From Streptosporangium carneum (GTDB lineage Bacteria; Actinomycetota; Actinomycetes; Streptosporangiales; Streptosporangiaceae), in assembly GCF_027922005.1 (NCBI RefSeq), contig NZ_BSEV01000028.1:46531-110530 (forward strand): a DNA stretch of 64,000 nucleotides, in the 5' to 3' direction. Position 1 is the stretch's first letter, and every line of letters begins with the position of its first letter. The position numbers and the translations under genes were made by a program. The notes beneath the pieces are model-generated. The model had not been told where the DNA came from. It was given only the letters and a program-made list of their open reading frames with translations, and made no database searches. Shown one piece after another: positions 19,241 through 27,298 of the stretch.

Positions 19241-19265
19241 GGAGGGGCCCACCCCGGGCCCCTCC
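19241..19265. terminator. Hairpin after the Cys-rich micro-ORF
   Basis: Perfect 10-bp stem GGAGGGGCCC/GGGCCCCTCC with loop ACCCC, 15 bp after the micro-ORF stop. Confidence 0.7.
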
Positions 19266-19405
19266 CATTCAGCCGCCCGGAGACGCCCCGCCCGGCCCGG
19301 AGACGCCCCGCGCGGGCCGGGGCCGAGGTCCGCCCGGCCGCCTCCCTTTCCGTGTCCGGCCGATAACCATGCGCATCACACGCCGTGGCATGACAGTCTG
19401 GAAGC

Positions 19406-20695
19406 GTGATCTCCGATCGGGAACGTCTGACGAACCTGGTGCCGCGCACGTTGCTCCGCGTGGCCGTCTGGAGCCTGTGCCTGATCATCATCGGCTGGGC
19501 CGTGTTCTACTTCGCGCAGTTCATCGCGACGTTACGCATCGTGGTCCTGCCGGTGGCCATCGCGCTGCTGCTGACCGCGCTGATGTTCCCGGTCACCAGA
19601 AGGCTCAGGGCGGTGGGCGTCAGGCCGATATACGCCACCTGGATCACCATGCTGATCGCGTTCGCCGTGCTCGGCGGCATCGGCTGGTTCATCGGGCTGC
19701 GGGCCAACGACGAGATCCCCGCCCTGGTCGACCAGGTGCGCAAGACCTCCCAGACCGTGGAGCAGTGGCTCTACACCGGGCCGCTGCACCTGCAGCCGAA
19801 CCAGCTCACCACCTGGGTCGACGAGATCAGCAAGCAGGTCACCGCCCAGCGCAACCAGATCACCCAAACGGTGCTCACCGGCGCGACGGTGGCGCTGGAG
19901 GTGCTCGCCTCCATCGTGCTGCTGCTCTTCGTCACCTTCTTCCTGCTCAAGGACGGCGACCGCATCTGGTCGTGGTTCCTCAAGGCGTTCGGCTCGGCCG
20001 CGCCCAGGGTCGACAGGGCGGGACGGGTCGCCTGGGTGACCCTGTCGCACTACGTGCAGGGCACCGTGGCGGTCGCCGCCGTGCACGGCGTGGTCATGGG
20101 CATCGTGCTCGCCGGGATGGGGGTTCCGCTCTGGGCGCCGCTCGCCGTGCTGATCTTCCTGGCCAGCTTCATCCCCATCGTCGGCATCTTCTTCGCCGGA
20201 GGCGTCGCCACCCTGGTCACCCTCGGCGCGAAGGGGCCGATCTACGCGCTGATCTTCCTCGGCATCCTGGTGGTCGAGCAGCAGCTGGAGAACCACGTCC
20301 TGCAGCCGCTGATCGTCGGCAGGGCGCTGAGCTTCCACCCGCTGGCGATCATCCTGGTGCTGGCCGTCGGCGGAATCGTGGCGGGCATCGCGGGGGCCGC
20401 GGTCGCGGTGCCGGTCGCCGCCGTGATCTACCGGGCGCTCCCCGAGCTCATGAGCGAACCACCGATCGCCCTGCCCCCCGTCCCGTCGGGGTCCCCGCCG
20501 TCCGCTGAGCCCCCGGCGTCCTCGTCCGGGCTCGTGGGAGCGGCGGCCGGGGCAGGGGCGGGCGAGGAGGCCGCCGGAGCCGCCGAGCCCGGTGAGACCG
20601 GTGAGAGGACCGACGCCGTGGAGCAGGCGGGACAAGCCGGGCACGCCGGTCAGGCAGGGCCCGCGAATGAGGGATCCCCGCAGCACAAGGGGTAA
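19406..20695 (+). CDS. AI-2E family (PerM-like) membrane transporter
   Basis: 429 residues with eight or so hydrophobic helices. Two helix pairs open the protein, an extracytoplasmic region follows, and the conserved C-terminal part reads ASFIPIVGIFFAGG and VVEQQLENHVLQPLIVGRAL, a signature of the family. The last ~80 residues are a disordered Pro/Ala/Gly tail. Members export small molecules or act as Na+/H+ antiporters; the substrate is unknown. GTG 19406 was taken. The thioesterase gene begins 11 bp later. Confidence 0.87.
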   Translation: MISDRERLTNLVPRTLLRVAVWSLCLIIIGWAVFYFAQFIATLRIVVLPVAIALLLTALMFPVTRRLRAVGVRPIYATWITMLIAFAVLGGIGWFIGLRANDEIPALVDQVRKTSQTVEQWLYTGPLHLQPNQLTTWVDEISKQVTAQRNQITQTVLTGATVALEVLASIVLLLFVTFFLLKDGDRIWSWFLKAFGSAAPRVDRAGRVAWVTLSHYVQGTVAVAAVHGVVMGIVLAGMGVPLWAPLAVLIFLASFIPIVGIFFAGGVATLVTLGAKGPIYALIFLGILVVEQQLENHVLQPLIVGRALSFHPLAIILVLAVGGIVAGIAGAAVAVPVAAVIYRALPELMSEPPIALPPVPSGSPPSAEPPASSSGLVGAAAGAGAGEEAAGAAEPGETGERTDAVEQAGQAGHAGQAGPANEGSPQHKG

Positions 20696-20706
20696 CGTTC
20701 TGCTCC

Positions 20707-21261
20707 GTGACCCGTTCCACCGTGACGACCCCTCCGCCGGGGGCCACCCTGCCGGAGGCGCGGCCCGGCGCGCCCGCCCCCGGCGCCCGGCTCGGCCCGC
20801 ACTACAGCCGCTGCTTCGGCTGCGGGGACCGGCATCCGACAGGCCTGCACCTGAACGCCGTGACCCCTGACGGGATCACGGTGACCGCCGAGTTCACCGT
20901 CGGAGAGGCGCACCAGGGCGCGCCGGGCCTCGCGCACGGCGGTGTGCTGGCCGCGGCGATGGACGAGGTCATCGGCATGTCGGTGTGGCTTTTCCAGCGT
21001 CCCTACGTCACCGGACGCCTCGAGACCGACTATCTCGCGCCCGTCCCGCTCGGCACGACCCTGCACCTGCGCGCCTGGTGCACCGGCATGTCGGGGCGGA
21101 AGGCGTACCTTGAGGCTGAGGGACGGATCGGCTCCGAGGACGGCCCGGTCGCCGTGCGCGCGGCCGCGCTCTTCATCGAGGTGGGCATGGAGCACTTCGC
21201 CAAGCACGGTGACGCCCAGGCGATCATCGACGAGCATCACGATTACGAGGTGAACCCGTGA
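20707..21261 (+). CDS. PaaI-type hotdog thioesterase
   Basis: 184 residues. After a ~30-residue proline-rich leader, CFGCGDRHPTGLHL precedes the hotdog fold, and GLAHGGVLAAAMDEVIG is the active-site helix of PaaI-like thioesterases. It probably hydrolyses an acyl-CoA of unknown chain. GTG 20707 was taken; a start further in cannot be excluded. Its stop overlaps the dut start by four bases (GTGA), so the two are coupled. Confidence 0.85.
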   Translation: MTRSTVTTPPPGATLPEARPGAPAPGARLGPHYSRCFGCGDRHPTGLHLNAVTPDGITVTAEFTVGEAHQGAPGLAHGGVLAAAMDEVIGMSVWLFQRPYVTGRLETDYLAPVPLGTTLHLRAWCTGMSGRKAYLEAEGRIGSEDGPVAVRAAALFIEVGMEHFAKHGDAQAIIDEHHDYEVNP

Positions 21262-21701
21262 CCGGCAAAGTCGAGGTGTTGATCCACCGGCTCGACGCCG
21301 AACTGCCCATGCCGTCCTACGCCCACCCCGGCGACGCGGGCGCCGACCTCTACGCCGTCGAGGACGTCGAACTGCTTCCCGGAGAGCGCGTCATGGTCGG
21401 CACCGGCGTCGCGATCGCCCTGCCGGACGGATACGCCGCGTTCATCCACCCGCGCTCGGGCCTGGCCGCCCGGCACGGCGTGACGCTCGTCAACGCGCCC
21501 GGCACCGTGGACGCGGGCTACCGCGGCGAGATCAGGGTGACGCTGCTCAACACCGACGCCAAGGAGGCTGCACGGCTGCGCAGAGGCGACCGCATCGCCC
21601 AGCTCGTGGTCCAGCGGGTGGAGAGAGCCGTGTTCTACGAGGTGGACCGGTTGCCCGGTTCGGCGCGAGGCGCCGACGGGTTCGGATCCACCGGCCGCTG
21701 A
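21258..21701 (+). CDS. dut: dUTP diphosphatase
   Basis: 147 residues with all five trimeric dUTPase motifs: HPGDAGADLYA, HPRSGLAARHG, NAPGTVDAGYRGEI, RRGDRIAQLV and the C-terminal GADGFGSTG. It removes dUTP to protect DNA and supply dUMP. GTG 21258 overlaps the thioesterase stop. It heads the run DUF3710-OB fold-DUF3159, a common actinobacterial neighbourhood. Confidence 0.96.
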   Translation: MTGKVEVLIHRLDAELPMPSYAHPGDAGADLYAVEDVELLPGERVMVGTGVAIALPDGYAAFIHPRSGLAARHGVTLVNAPGTVDAGYRGEIRVTLLNTDAKEAARLRRGDRIAQLVVQRVERAVFYEVDRLPGSARGADGFGSTGR

Positions 21702-21717
21702 CGAGGAGGCGAACCCG

Positions 21718-21831
21718 ATGACACCCGTGCAGCGGCCGGCGAGCCCGACGCGGGAACCGTCCCGCCGCCGGGCCGTCGCCCGTGAGACGAGGGCCGAGGG
21801 GAAGCGTCCAGTGAATCTTCAAGGAGCGTGA
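21718..21831 (+). CDS. Possible 37-residue basic ORF between dut and the DUF3710 gene
   Basis: ATG 21718 has GAGGAGG eight bases upstream and the frame runs 37 codons (MTPVQRPASPTREPSRRRAV at the start) to a TGA five bases before the DUF3710 start. It is Arg-rich and of low complexity. It could be a short coupled ORF or a chance frame; spacing and ribosome site are the only support. Confidence 0.3.
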   Translation: MTPVQRPASPTREPSRRRAVARETRAEGKRPVNLQGA

Positions 21832-21836
21832 GAAAA

Positions 21837-22523
21837 GTGTTCGGACGTCGCCGTCGCGAGGAGCCCCGGGCTCAGGCCGAGCAGGTCGAGCGGAACGGGC
21901 CGTTGGAGGAGGAGGCTCAGGTCCGGGAGTCGGGGCCGTGGGACTCCGGCGAGCCGTACCCCGAGCGGGAGCGGGTCGATCTCGGAGGCCTGCGCCTGCC
22001 GGTCGATCCCGGCTTCGAGGTGCAGCTCAACCTGGCCGGCGACCACATCGTGGGCGCGGTCGTCATCTTCGAGGACAGCGCCCTGCAGGTGCACGCGTTC
22101 GCCGCGCCCAAGCGCAGCGGCATCTGGGACGAGGTCCGCGCCGAGCTCGCCGAGGGCGTGCGAGGCGCGGGAGGCACGGTCGAGGAGCGGGAGGGGCCGT
22201 TCGGGGCCGAGCTGGTCGCGCGGGTCCCGGGAGAGGAGGGGGCCCAGTCGGTGCGCTACATCGGCGTCGACGGGCCGCGTTGGTTCCTCCGCGCGGTGGT
22301 CAGCGGCCGTGCCGAGCCGAGCGAGGAGGTCACCGCGACCCTGGAGGGGGTCGTCCGCGACATCGTCGTGGTCCGCGGGGACGAGCCGATGGCCCCGAAG
22401 GAGGCCATCGAGCTGCGGCTTCCGCCCGAGGCCAGGCAGGCGGTCGAGCAGCAGGCGGGCGGACGGGACACCCCCGATCTCAACCCCTTCGATCGCGGTC
22501 CGGAAATCGCGGAGATTCGCTGA
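21837..22523 (+). CDS. DUF3710 protein
   Basis: 228 residues from the GTG at 21837 (FGRRRREEP); GTG 21828 is in frame but only one base from AAGGAG, whereas 21837 is ten bases away. A charged N-terminus precedes the domain VDLGGLRLPVDPGFEVQLNL and ends near DIVVVRGDEPMAPKEAIELR. The domain is widespread in Actinobacteria next to dut and has no established function. It is a soluble protein with no visible catalytic signature. Confidence 0.88.
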   Translation: MFGRRRREEPRAQAEQVERNGPLEEEAQVRESGPWDSGEPYPERERVDLGGLRLPVDPGFEVQLNLAGDHIVGAVVIFEDSALQVHAFAAPKRSGIWDEVRAELAEGVRGAGGTVEEREGPFGAELVARVPGEEGAQSVRYIGVDGPRWFLRAVVSGRAEPSEEVTATLEGVVRDIVVVRGDEPMAPKEAIELRLPPEARQAVEQQAGGRDTPDLNPFDRGPEIAEIR

Positions 22524-22571
22524 CGTGAGGGATCGCGTACGCTGATTCAACACGTATGTGAAGGAGAGGTC

Positions 22572-22964
22572 GTGGGTTCTCAGGAACCGCATAAACAGGG
22601 CGGATTTCGAGGCTTCTTCCGTCGGCTGACGACGAGCCAGGCAGAGCTGGAGGCCAGCGAACTCCAGCAGGACCTCGATCGCCACGGCGCCACGCCGATC
22701 GTCTCGTGCGGCGGCCGACGCCGGTTCTGTGTCACCGGTACACTACGGACGGTCACGCTTCGCCCTCGCGGGGGCGCGCCCGCCCTTGAGGCGGAGCTCT
22801 ACGACGGTTCCGACGTGATCGACCTGGTGTGGCTCGGGCGGCGGAGGATCGCCGGGATCGAGCCGGGCAGGATGCTGCTCGCGGAAGGGCTCGTCAGCCT
22901 TCAGGACGGGCGCAAGGTGATGTTCAATCCCAGGTACGAGCTGCGCCCGGCGGGCGGTGCGTGA
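22572..22964 (+). CDS. OB-fold nucleic-acid-binding protein
   Basis: 130 residues. After a basic leader, the core FCVTGTLRTVTLRPRGGAPA...LEAELYDGSDVIDLVWLGRR...GRMLLAEGLVSLQDGRKVMFN is the strand pattern of an OB fold of the RecG/tRNA-anticodon type found after DUF3710 in Actinobacteria. It probably binds nucleic acid; the partner is unknown. GTG 22572 follows AAGGAGAG. Its stop overlaps the next start. Confidence 0.82.
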   Translation: MGSQEPHKQGGFRGFFRRLTTSQAELEASELQQDLDRHGATPIVSCGGRRRFCVTGTLRTVTLRPRGGAPALEAELYDGSDVIDLVWLGRRRIAGIEPGRMLLAEGLVSLQDGRKVMFNPRYELRPAGGA

Positions 22965-23662
22965 GCGATCGACGACCACGGAGCGGTGAGCGAGAACAGA
23001 TGAGCACCACCGACGAGAACAGCGCGCACCTCACGGTCGAGGCGGCGATGCGCAGCCAGCTCGCCAAGGCCTTCGGCGGAGTGCGGGGCATCGTCGAGGC
23101 CGCCGTGCCCACGATCGCCTTCACCCTGATGTGGGTCGTCACCTCCGACCTGAGGACGTCGCTGATCGTCAGCGTCTCCGCCGCGGTGCTGCTGCTGGTC
23201 GTGCGCGTGCTGCAGCGTTCGACGCCGCAGTTCGTGCTCAACAGCCTGGTCGGCATCGGCATCGGCGCGTTCTTCGCCTCGCGCACCGGCGACGCGAAGG
23301 ACGTCTTCCTGCCGGGCATCCTCTACAACGCGGGATACTCGGTGGCGATGCTGCTGTCGATCGTCGTGCGCTGGCCGGTGGTCGGCTTCCTGATCGGGTC
23401 GGTCACCGGTGATCCGACCTCGTGGCGCGACGACCCGGCCGTCGTGCGCCTGTGCTCCAAGCTCACCTGGATGCTGATGATCCCGTGCGTGGTCCGGGTG
23501 GCCGTGCAGCTTCCCGTGTACCTCATCGGCGGCAACGACGCCGTCGCGGAGCTGGGCATCCTGAAGATCGTCATGGGATGGCCGCTCCAGGTCGCGAGCC
23601 TCGCCGCCATGGTCTGGCTGCTGGCCAGGGGGAGGACCCCGGTCCGGCCCGCCGTCTCCTGA
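22961..23662 (+). CDS. DUF3159 membrane protein
   Basis: 233 residues if started at the GTG that overlaps the previous stop; ATG 23000 is the alternative (220 residues) but has no ribosome site nearby. It has about six transmembrane helices, including VEAAVPTIAFTLMWVVTSDL and LIVSVSAAVLLLVVRVL. The loop DDPAVVRLCSKLTWMLMIPC is typical of DUF3159, a family distantly like septation protein A. Function unknown. It closes the dut run; the TrkA genes converge on it. Confidence 0.85.
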   Translation: MSDRRPRSGEREQMSTTDENSAHLTVEAAMRSQLAKAFGGVRGIVEAAVPTIAFTLMWVVTSDLRTSLIVSVSAAVLLLVVRVLQRSTPQFVLNSLVGIGIGAFFASRTGDAKDVFLPGILYNAGYSVAMLLSIVVRWPVVGFLIGSVTGDPTSWRDDPAVVRLCSKLTWMLMIPCVVRVAVQLPVYLIGGNDAVAELGILKIVMGWPLQVASLAAMVWLLARGRTPVRPAVS

Positions 23663-23722
23663 GAAGACGGGCCGGACCCGCACGGCCATGCCGTACGGGA
23701 CCGGTGCTCCGGGCGGGGGAGG

Positions 23723-24397
23723 TCAGCTCGCGGAGCGGTGGTGCGGCGAGAGCAGCCGCCCCAGCTCCTCCTCGACCTCCTGGTTGGCCACGAACATCAG
23801 CTCGTCGCCCGCCTCGAGCGGGTCGTCCGCGGTGGGGACCAGCACCCGGCCCTCCCGCAGGATCGCGACCAGCGCCGTGTCGGCGGGCCACGGCACCGAA
23901 CCCGCCCGGTGCCCGACGACCGGCGCGTCCTCGGGCAGGGTGAGCTCGACCAGGTTGGCCTGTCCCTGGCGGAAGGTCATCAGGCGGACCAGGTCGCCGA
24001 CGCTCACCGCCTCCTCGACCAGCGCGCTCAGCAGGCGCGGGGTCGAGACGGCCACGTCCACGCCCCAGGACTCGTTGAACAGCCACTCGTTCTTGGGGTG
24101 GTTGGTTCTGGCCACCACGCGCGGCACGCCGTACTCGGTCTTGGCGAGCAGCGAGACGACGAGGTTGACCTTGTCGTCGCCGCTGGCGGCGACGACCACG
24201 TGACAGTCGGCCAGGCCCGCCTCGTCCAGGGAGGAGATCTCGCAGGCGTCGGCGAGGAGCCACTCCGCCCTCGGCACGGTGTCGATCTTGATGGCCTTCG
24301 GGTCGATGTCGATGAGCAGGACCTCGTGGCCGTTCTCCAGGAGCTCGGCGGCGATGGAGCGCCCCACGGCTCCCGCACCCGCGATGGTGACGCGCAT
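23723..24397 (-). CDS. TrkA-type potassium uptake regulator (second of pair)
   Basis: 224 residues. An RCK-N Rossmann domain has MRVTIAGAGAVGRSIAAELL and the acidic nucleotide-binding residues in LLIDID. An RCK-C ligand domain begins near residue 140 (ANLVELTLPEDAPVVGHRAG). Such cytoplasmic subunits gate K+ channels or transporters in response to NAD(H) or nucleotides. Its ATG overlaps the stop of the upstream paralogue (TGATG), so they are coupled. No canonical TrkH pore gene is in the window. Confidence 0.9.
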   Translation of the reverse strand: MRVTIAGAGAVGRSIAAELLENGHEVLLIDIDPKAIKIDTVPRAEWLLADACEISSLDEAGLADCHVVVAASGDDKVNLVVSLLAKTEYGVPRVVARTNHPKNEWLFNESWGVDVAVSTPRLLSALVEEAVSVGDLVRLMTFRQGQANLVELTLPEDAPVVGHRAGSVPWPADTALVAILREGRVLVPTADDPLEAGDELMFVANQEVEEELGRLLSPHHRSAS

Positions 24398-25062
24398 CAG
24401 TGACCCTCCTCCGGAGCCCCGGAGAGCACCTTGTTGATGCGCTCCATGTCGTTCTCGGCCGCCATGACGTGCAGGATGTCGCCCTCCTGCACCACGGAGT
24501 CGTTCCTGGGCAGCAGGGTCTCGCCCATCCGGTTGATGAACGCCACGCGGGTGGCGGCCGCCTCCTCGAGGTCCTTGCTCCTGGTGCCGATCCACCCGGG
24601 GTGGTAGGCGACCTCGGCCAGCACGACGGACCCGGTCGGGTCGCGCCACAGCGGCTCGGCGCCCTCGGGCAGGACCCGGCGCAGGATCTGGTCGGCGGTC
24701 CAGCGCACCGTGGCCACCGTGGGGATGCCGAGGCGCTGGTAGACCTCGGCGCGTCGGGAGTCGTAGATGCGGGCCACGACGTTGTCCACGCCGAACGTCT
24801 CGCGGGCGACCCTGGCGGAGATGATGTTGGAGTTGTCGCCGCTGCTGACCGCCACATAGGCGCCCGCGGACTCGATGCCGGCCTCCTCCAGGACGTCCCT
24901 GTCGAAGCCGATGCCGGTCACCCGGCGACCCCGGAAACCGGCCCGCAGCCTGCGGAAGGCCTGCGGATCCCGGTCGATGATCGCGACCGAGTGGCCGCTG
25001 TCCTCCAGGATGTGCGCCAGGGTCGAACCCACCCGGCCACATCCCATGATCACGATATGCAT
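24397..25062 (-). CDS. TrkA-type potassium uptake regulator (first of pair)
   Basis: 221 residues with MHIVIMGCGRVGSTLAHILE as the Rossmann loop and an RCK-C domain with GDILHVMAAENDMERINKVL at the end. It is a paralogue of the downstream gene, and the pair matches the mycobacterial CeoB/CeoC arrangement. It is divergent from the APC-type permease at 25179; the 116 bp between probably hold both promoters. Confidence 0.9.
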   Translation of the reverse strand: MHIVIMGCGRVGSTLAHILEDSGHSVAIIDRDPQAFRRLRAGFRGRRVTGIGFDRDVLEEAGIESAGAYVAVSSGDNSNIISARVARETFGVDNVVARIYDSRRAEVYQRLGIPTVATVRWTADQILRRVLPEGAEPLWRDPTGSVVLAEVAYHPGWIGTRSKDLEEAAATRVAFINRMGETLLPRNDSVVQEGDILHVMAAENDMERINKVLSGAPEEGH

Positions 25063-25178
25063 GCTCCCCCGCCGCTCGCGTTGAGGCGGATCTTGTTCCC
25101 TGTGTACCTAGTCAGTATGGCCCGCTTCGGGAGTGCCGCGTCAGCGGGGCGTATGGATGGGGACTAGCATCGGCAGAC

Positions 25179-27236
25179 GTGTCAAAGGTGACGGACCTTG
25201 TCAAGCGCCTGTTCATCGGGCGCGCGCTGCGCAGCACGCAGTTACATGAGCAATTGCTCTCCAAGCGCATCGCGCTGCCCGTTTTCGCGAGTGACGCCCT
25301 CTCCTCGGTGGCCTACGCGCCACAGGAGATCCTCGTCATCCTCTCCATCGCCGGACTCTCGTTCTACCACTTCGCGCCCTGGGTGGCGGTGGGCGTCGTC
25401 CTGGTGATGCTCACGGTCGTGGCGTCCTACCGGCAGAACGTGCACGCCTATCCCAGCGGCGGCGGCGACTACGAGGTGGCCACGGTCAACCTGGGCCGCA
25501 ACGCCGGCCTCACCGTCGCCAGCGCCCTCATGGTCGACTACGTGCTGACCGTCGCGGTCTCCGTCGCCAACGGCGTCGACTACGTGGGCGCGACCATTCC
25601 CTACGTCGCCGAGCACAAGCCGCTGGTGGCGATCGTCATCGTCGTCCTGCTGACACTGGTCAACCTGCGCGGCATCCGCGAGTCCGGCGCGGCGTTCGCG
25701 ATCCCCACCTACGCCTTCATGATCTCCGTCATCGGACTGGTCGCCTGGGGCGGCTTCCGGCTGCTCGTCCTCGGCGACGAGCTGCGCGCGCCGACCGCCG
25801 ACTACCAGATCGTCGCCGAGCAGACCAATCTGACCTCACTGGCGGCGGCGTTCCTGATCCTGCGCGCCTTCTCCTCCGGCTGCGCGGCGCTGACCGGCGT
25901 CGAGGCGATCAGCAACGGCGTCCCGGCGTTCCGCAAGCCCAAGAGCAAGAACGCCGCGACCACGCTGCTGATGATGGGCCTGATCGCGGTCACCATGTTC
26001 GTCGGCATCATCACGCTCGGCCTGGCCTCGGGCGTCAAGGTCGCCGACCCCGCCACCGCCGCCCACGACGTGCTCATCGACGGCAGGCCTGCGGGGCCCG
26101 ACTACTACCAGCAGCCGATCATCGCCCAGGTGGCCGACGCGGTCTTCGGCAGCGGGTCGCTGTTCTTCATCGTCATCGCCGCGGTCACCGCGCTGATCCT
26201 GTTCCTCGCGGCCAACACCGCCTTCAACGGTTTCCCCGTGCTCGGCTCCATCCTGGCCCAGGACCGGTTCCTGCCCCGCCAGCTGCACACCAGGGGTGAC
26301 CGGCTGGCCTTCTCCAACGGCATCGTCATCCTGGCCGCGGGCGCCTGCCTGCTGCTGTGGGGGTTCGACGCCGACGTCAGCCGCCTGCTCAACCTCTACA
26401 TCGTCGGTGTCTTCGTGTCGTTCACACTGAGCCAGATCGGCATGGTCCGGCACTGGACCCGGCACCTGAGGACCGAGACGGACCCGAAGACCAGGGCGCA
26501 GATGCGGCGCTCGCGGGTCATCAACTTCTTCGGCGGCGTCATGACCGGCGTGGTGCTGGTGGTCGTGCTGCTCACCAAGTTCACCCACGGCGCGTGGATC
26601 GTCTGCGTGGCCATGCCGGTGCTGTTCCTGACCATGAAGGGCATCCACCGCCACTACGAGAACGTCGCGGCCGAACTCGCGGTGTCCGAGGACCTCCAGG
26701 TCGACGAGTCGATGCTGCCCGCGCGCAACCACGCCGTCGTCCTGGTCTCCAAGATCCACAAGCCGACCCTGCGGGCGCTCAGCTACGCCCGCGCCACCCG
26801 GCCCTCCACACTGGAGGCCGTCACCGTCGGGGTCGAGGGCGAGGAGGCGCGGGCGCTGCAGGAGGAGTGGGAGCGCAGGGGCATCCCGGTCCCGCTGAAG
26901 ATGCTCGACTCGCCCTATCGCGAGATCACCCGGCCGATCCTGGAGTACGTCAAGTCGTTGCGCCGCCGCTCGCCCCGTGACGTGGTGACCGTCTACATCC
27001 CGGAGTACGTCGTCGGCCGCTGGTGGGAGCACCTGCTGCACAACCAGAGCGCGCTCAGGCTCAAGGGGCGGCTGCTCTTCCAGCCCGGCGTGATGGTCAC
27101 CAGCGTGCCCTGGCAGCTGCACTCCTCCGACCGCCTCAAGGGCCGCCCCGAACCCTTCGCCCCCGGCGCGGTGCGCCGTCCCCGCCACGAGACGGTCGCA
27201 GGAGGGATGGCTCGGGACCAGGACGCCAAGGCTTAA
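25179..27236 (+). CDS. APC-superfamily permease, probably KimA-like potassium importer
   Basis: 685 residues. About twelve transmembrane helices cover the first ~480; VFASDALSSVAYAPQEIL and AYPSGGGDYEVATVNLGRNA are near the N-terminus, where KimA/KUP-type transporters place substrate-binding residues. A cytoplasmic domain of ~190 residues follows. Length and layout match KimA (YdaO) of Bacillus, a K+/H+ symporter inhibited by c-di-AMP, and the divergent TrkA pair supports K+ transport. An amino-acid permease is the alternative. GTG 25179. The upstream gap is too short for a ydaO riboswitch. Confidence 0.8.
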   Translation: MSKVTDLVKRLFIGRALRSTQLHEQLLSKRIALPVFASDALSSVAYAPQEILVILSIAGLSFYHFAPWVAVGVVLVMLTVVASYRQNVHAYPSGGGDYEVATVNLGRNAGLTVASALMVDYVLTVAVSVANGVDYVGATIPYVAEHKPLVAIVIVVLLTLVNLRGIRESGAAFAIPTYAFMISVIGLVAWGGFRLLVLGDELRAPTADYQIVAEQTNLTSLAAAFLILRAFSSGCAALTGVEAISNGVPAFRKPKSKNAATTLLMMGLIAVTMFVGIITLGLASGVKVADPATAAHDVLIDGRPAGPDYYQQPIIAQVADAVFGSGSLFFIVIAAVTALILFLAANTAFNGFPVLGSILAQDRFLPRQLHTRGDRLAFSNGIVILAAGACLLLWGFDADVSRLLNLYIVGVFVSFTLSQIGMVRHWTRHLRTETDPKTRAQMRRSRVINFFGGVMTGVVLVVVLLTKFTHGAWIVCVAMPVLFLTMKGIHRHYENVAAELAVSEDLQVDESMLPARNHAVVLVSKIHKPTLRALSYARATRPSTLEAVTVGVEGEEARALQEEWERRGIPVPLKMLDSPYREITRPILEYVKSLRRRSPRDVVTVYIPEYVVGRWWEHLLHNQSALRLKGRLLFQPGVMVTSVPWQLHSSDRLKGRPEPFAPGAVRRPRHETVAGGMARDQDAKA

Positions 27237-27298
27237 CCTTTCGTATGTACTCCTGACCGCGGGGAGGCTTGACCGACGACGAACCTGGGGGCGTGGCG

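Noticed and set aside
16461..19268. 935-codon minus-strand open frame across valS
   Set aside because: Antisense shadow of valS; no start signal and no recognisable domain.
25063..25178. Possible ydaO-type c-di-AMP riboswitch before the KimA-like gene
   Set aside because: The gap is only 116 bp and shared with a divergent promoter; no fitting fold or conserved core was seen.
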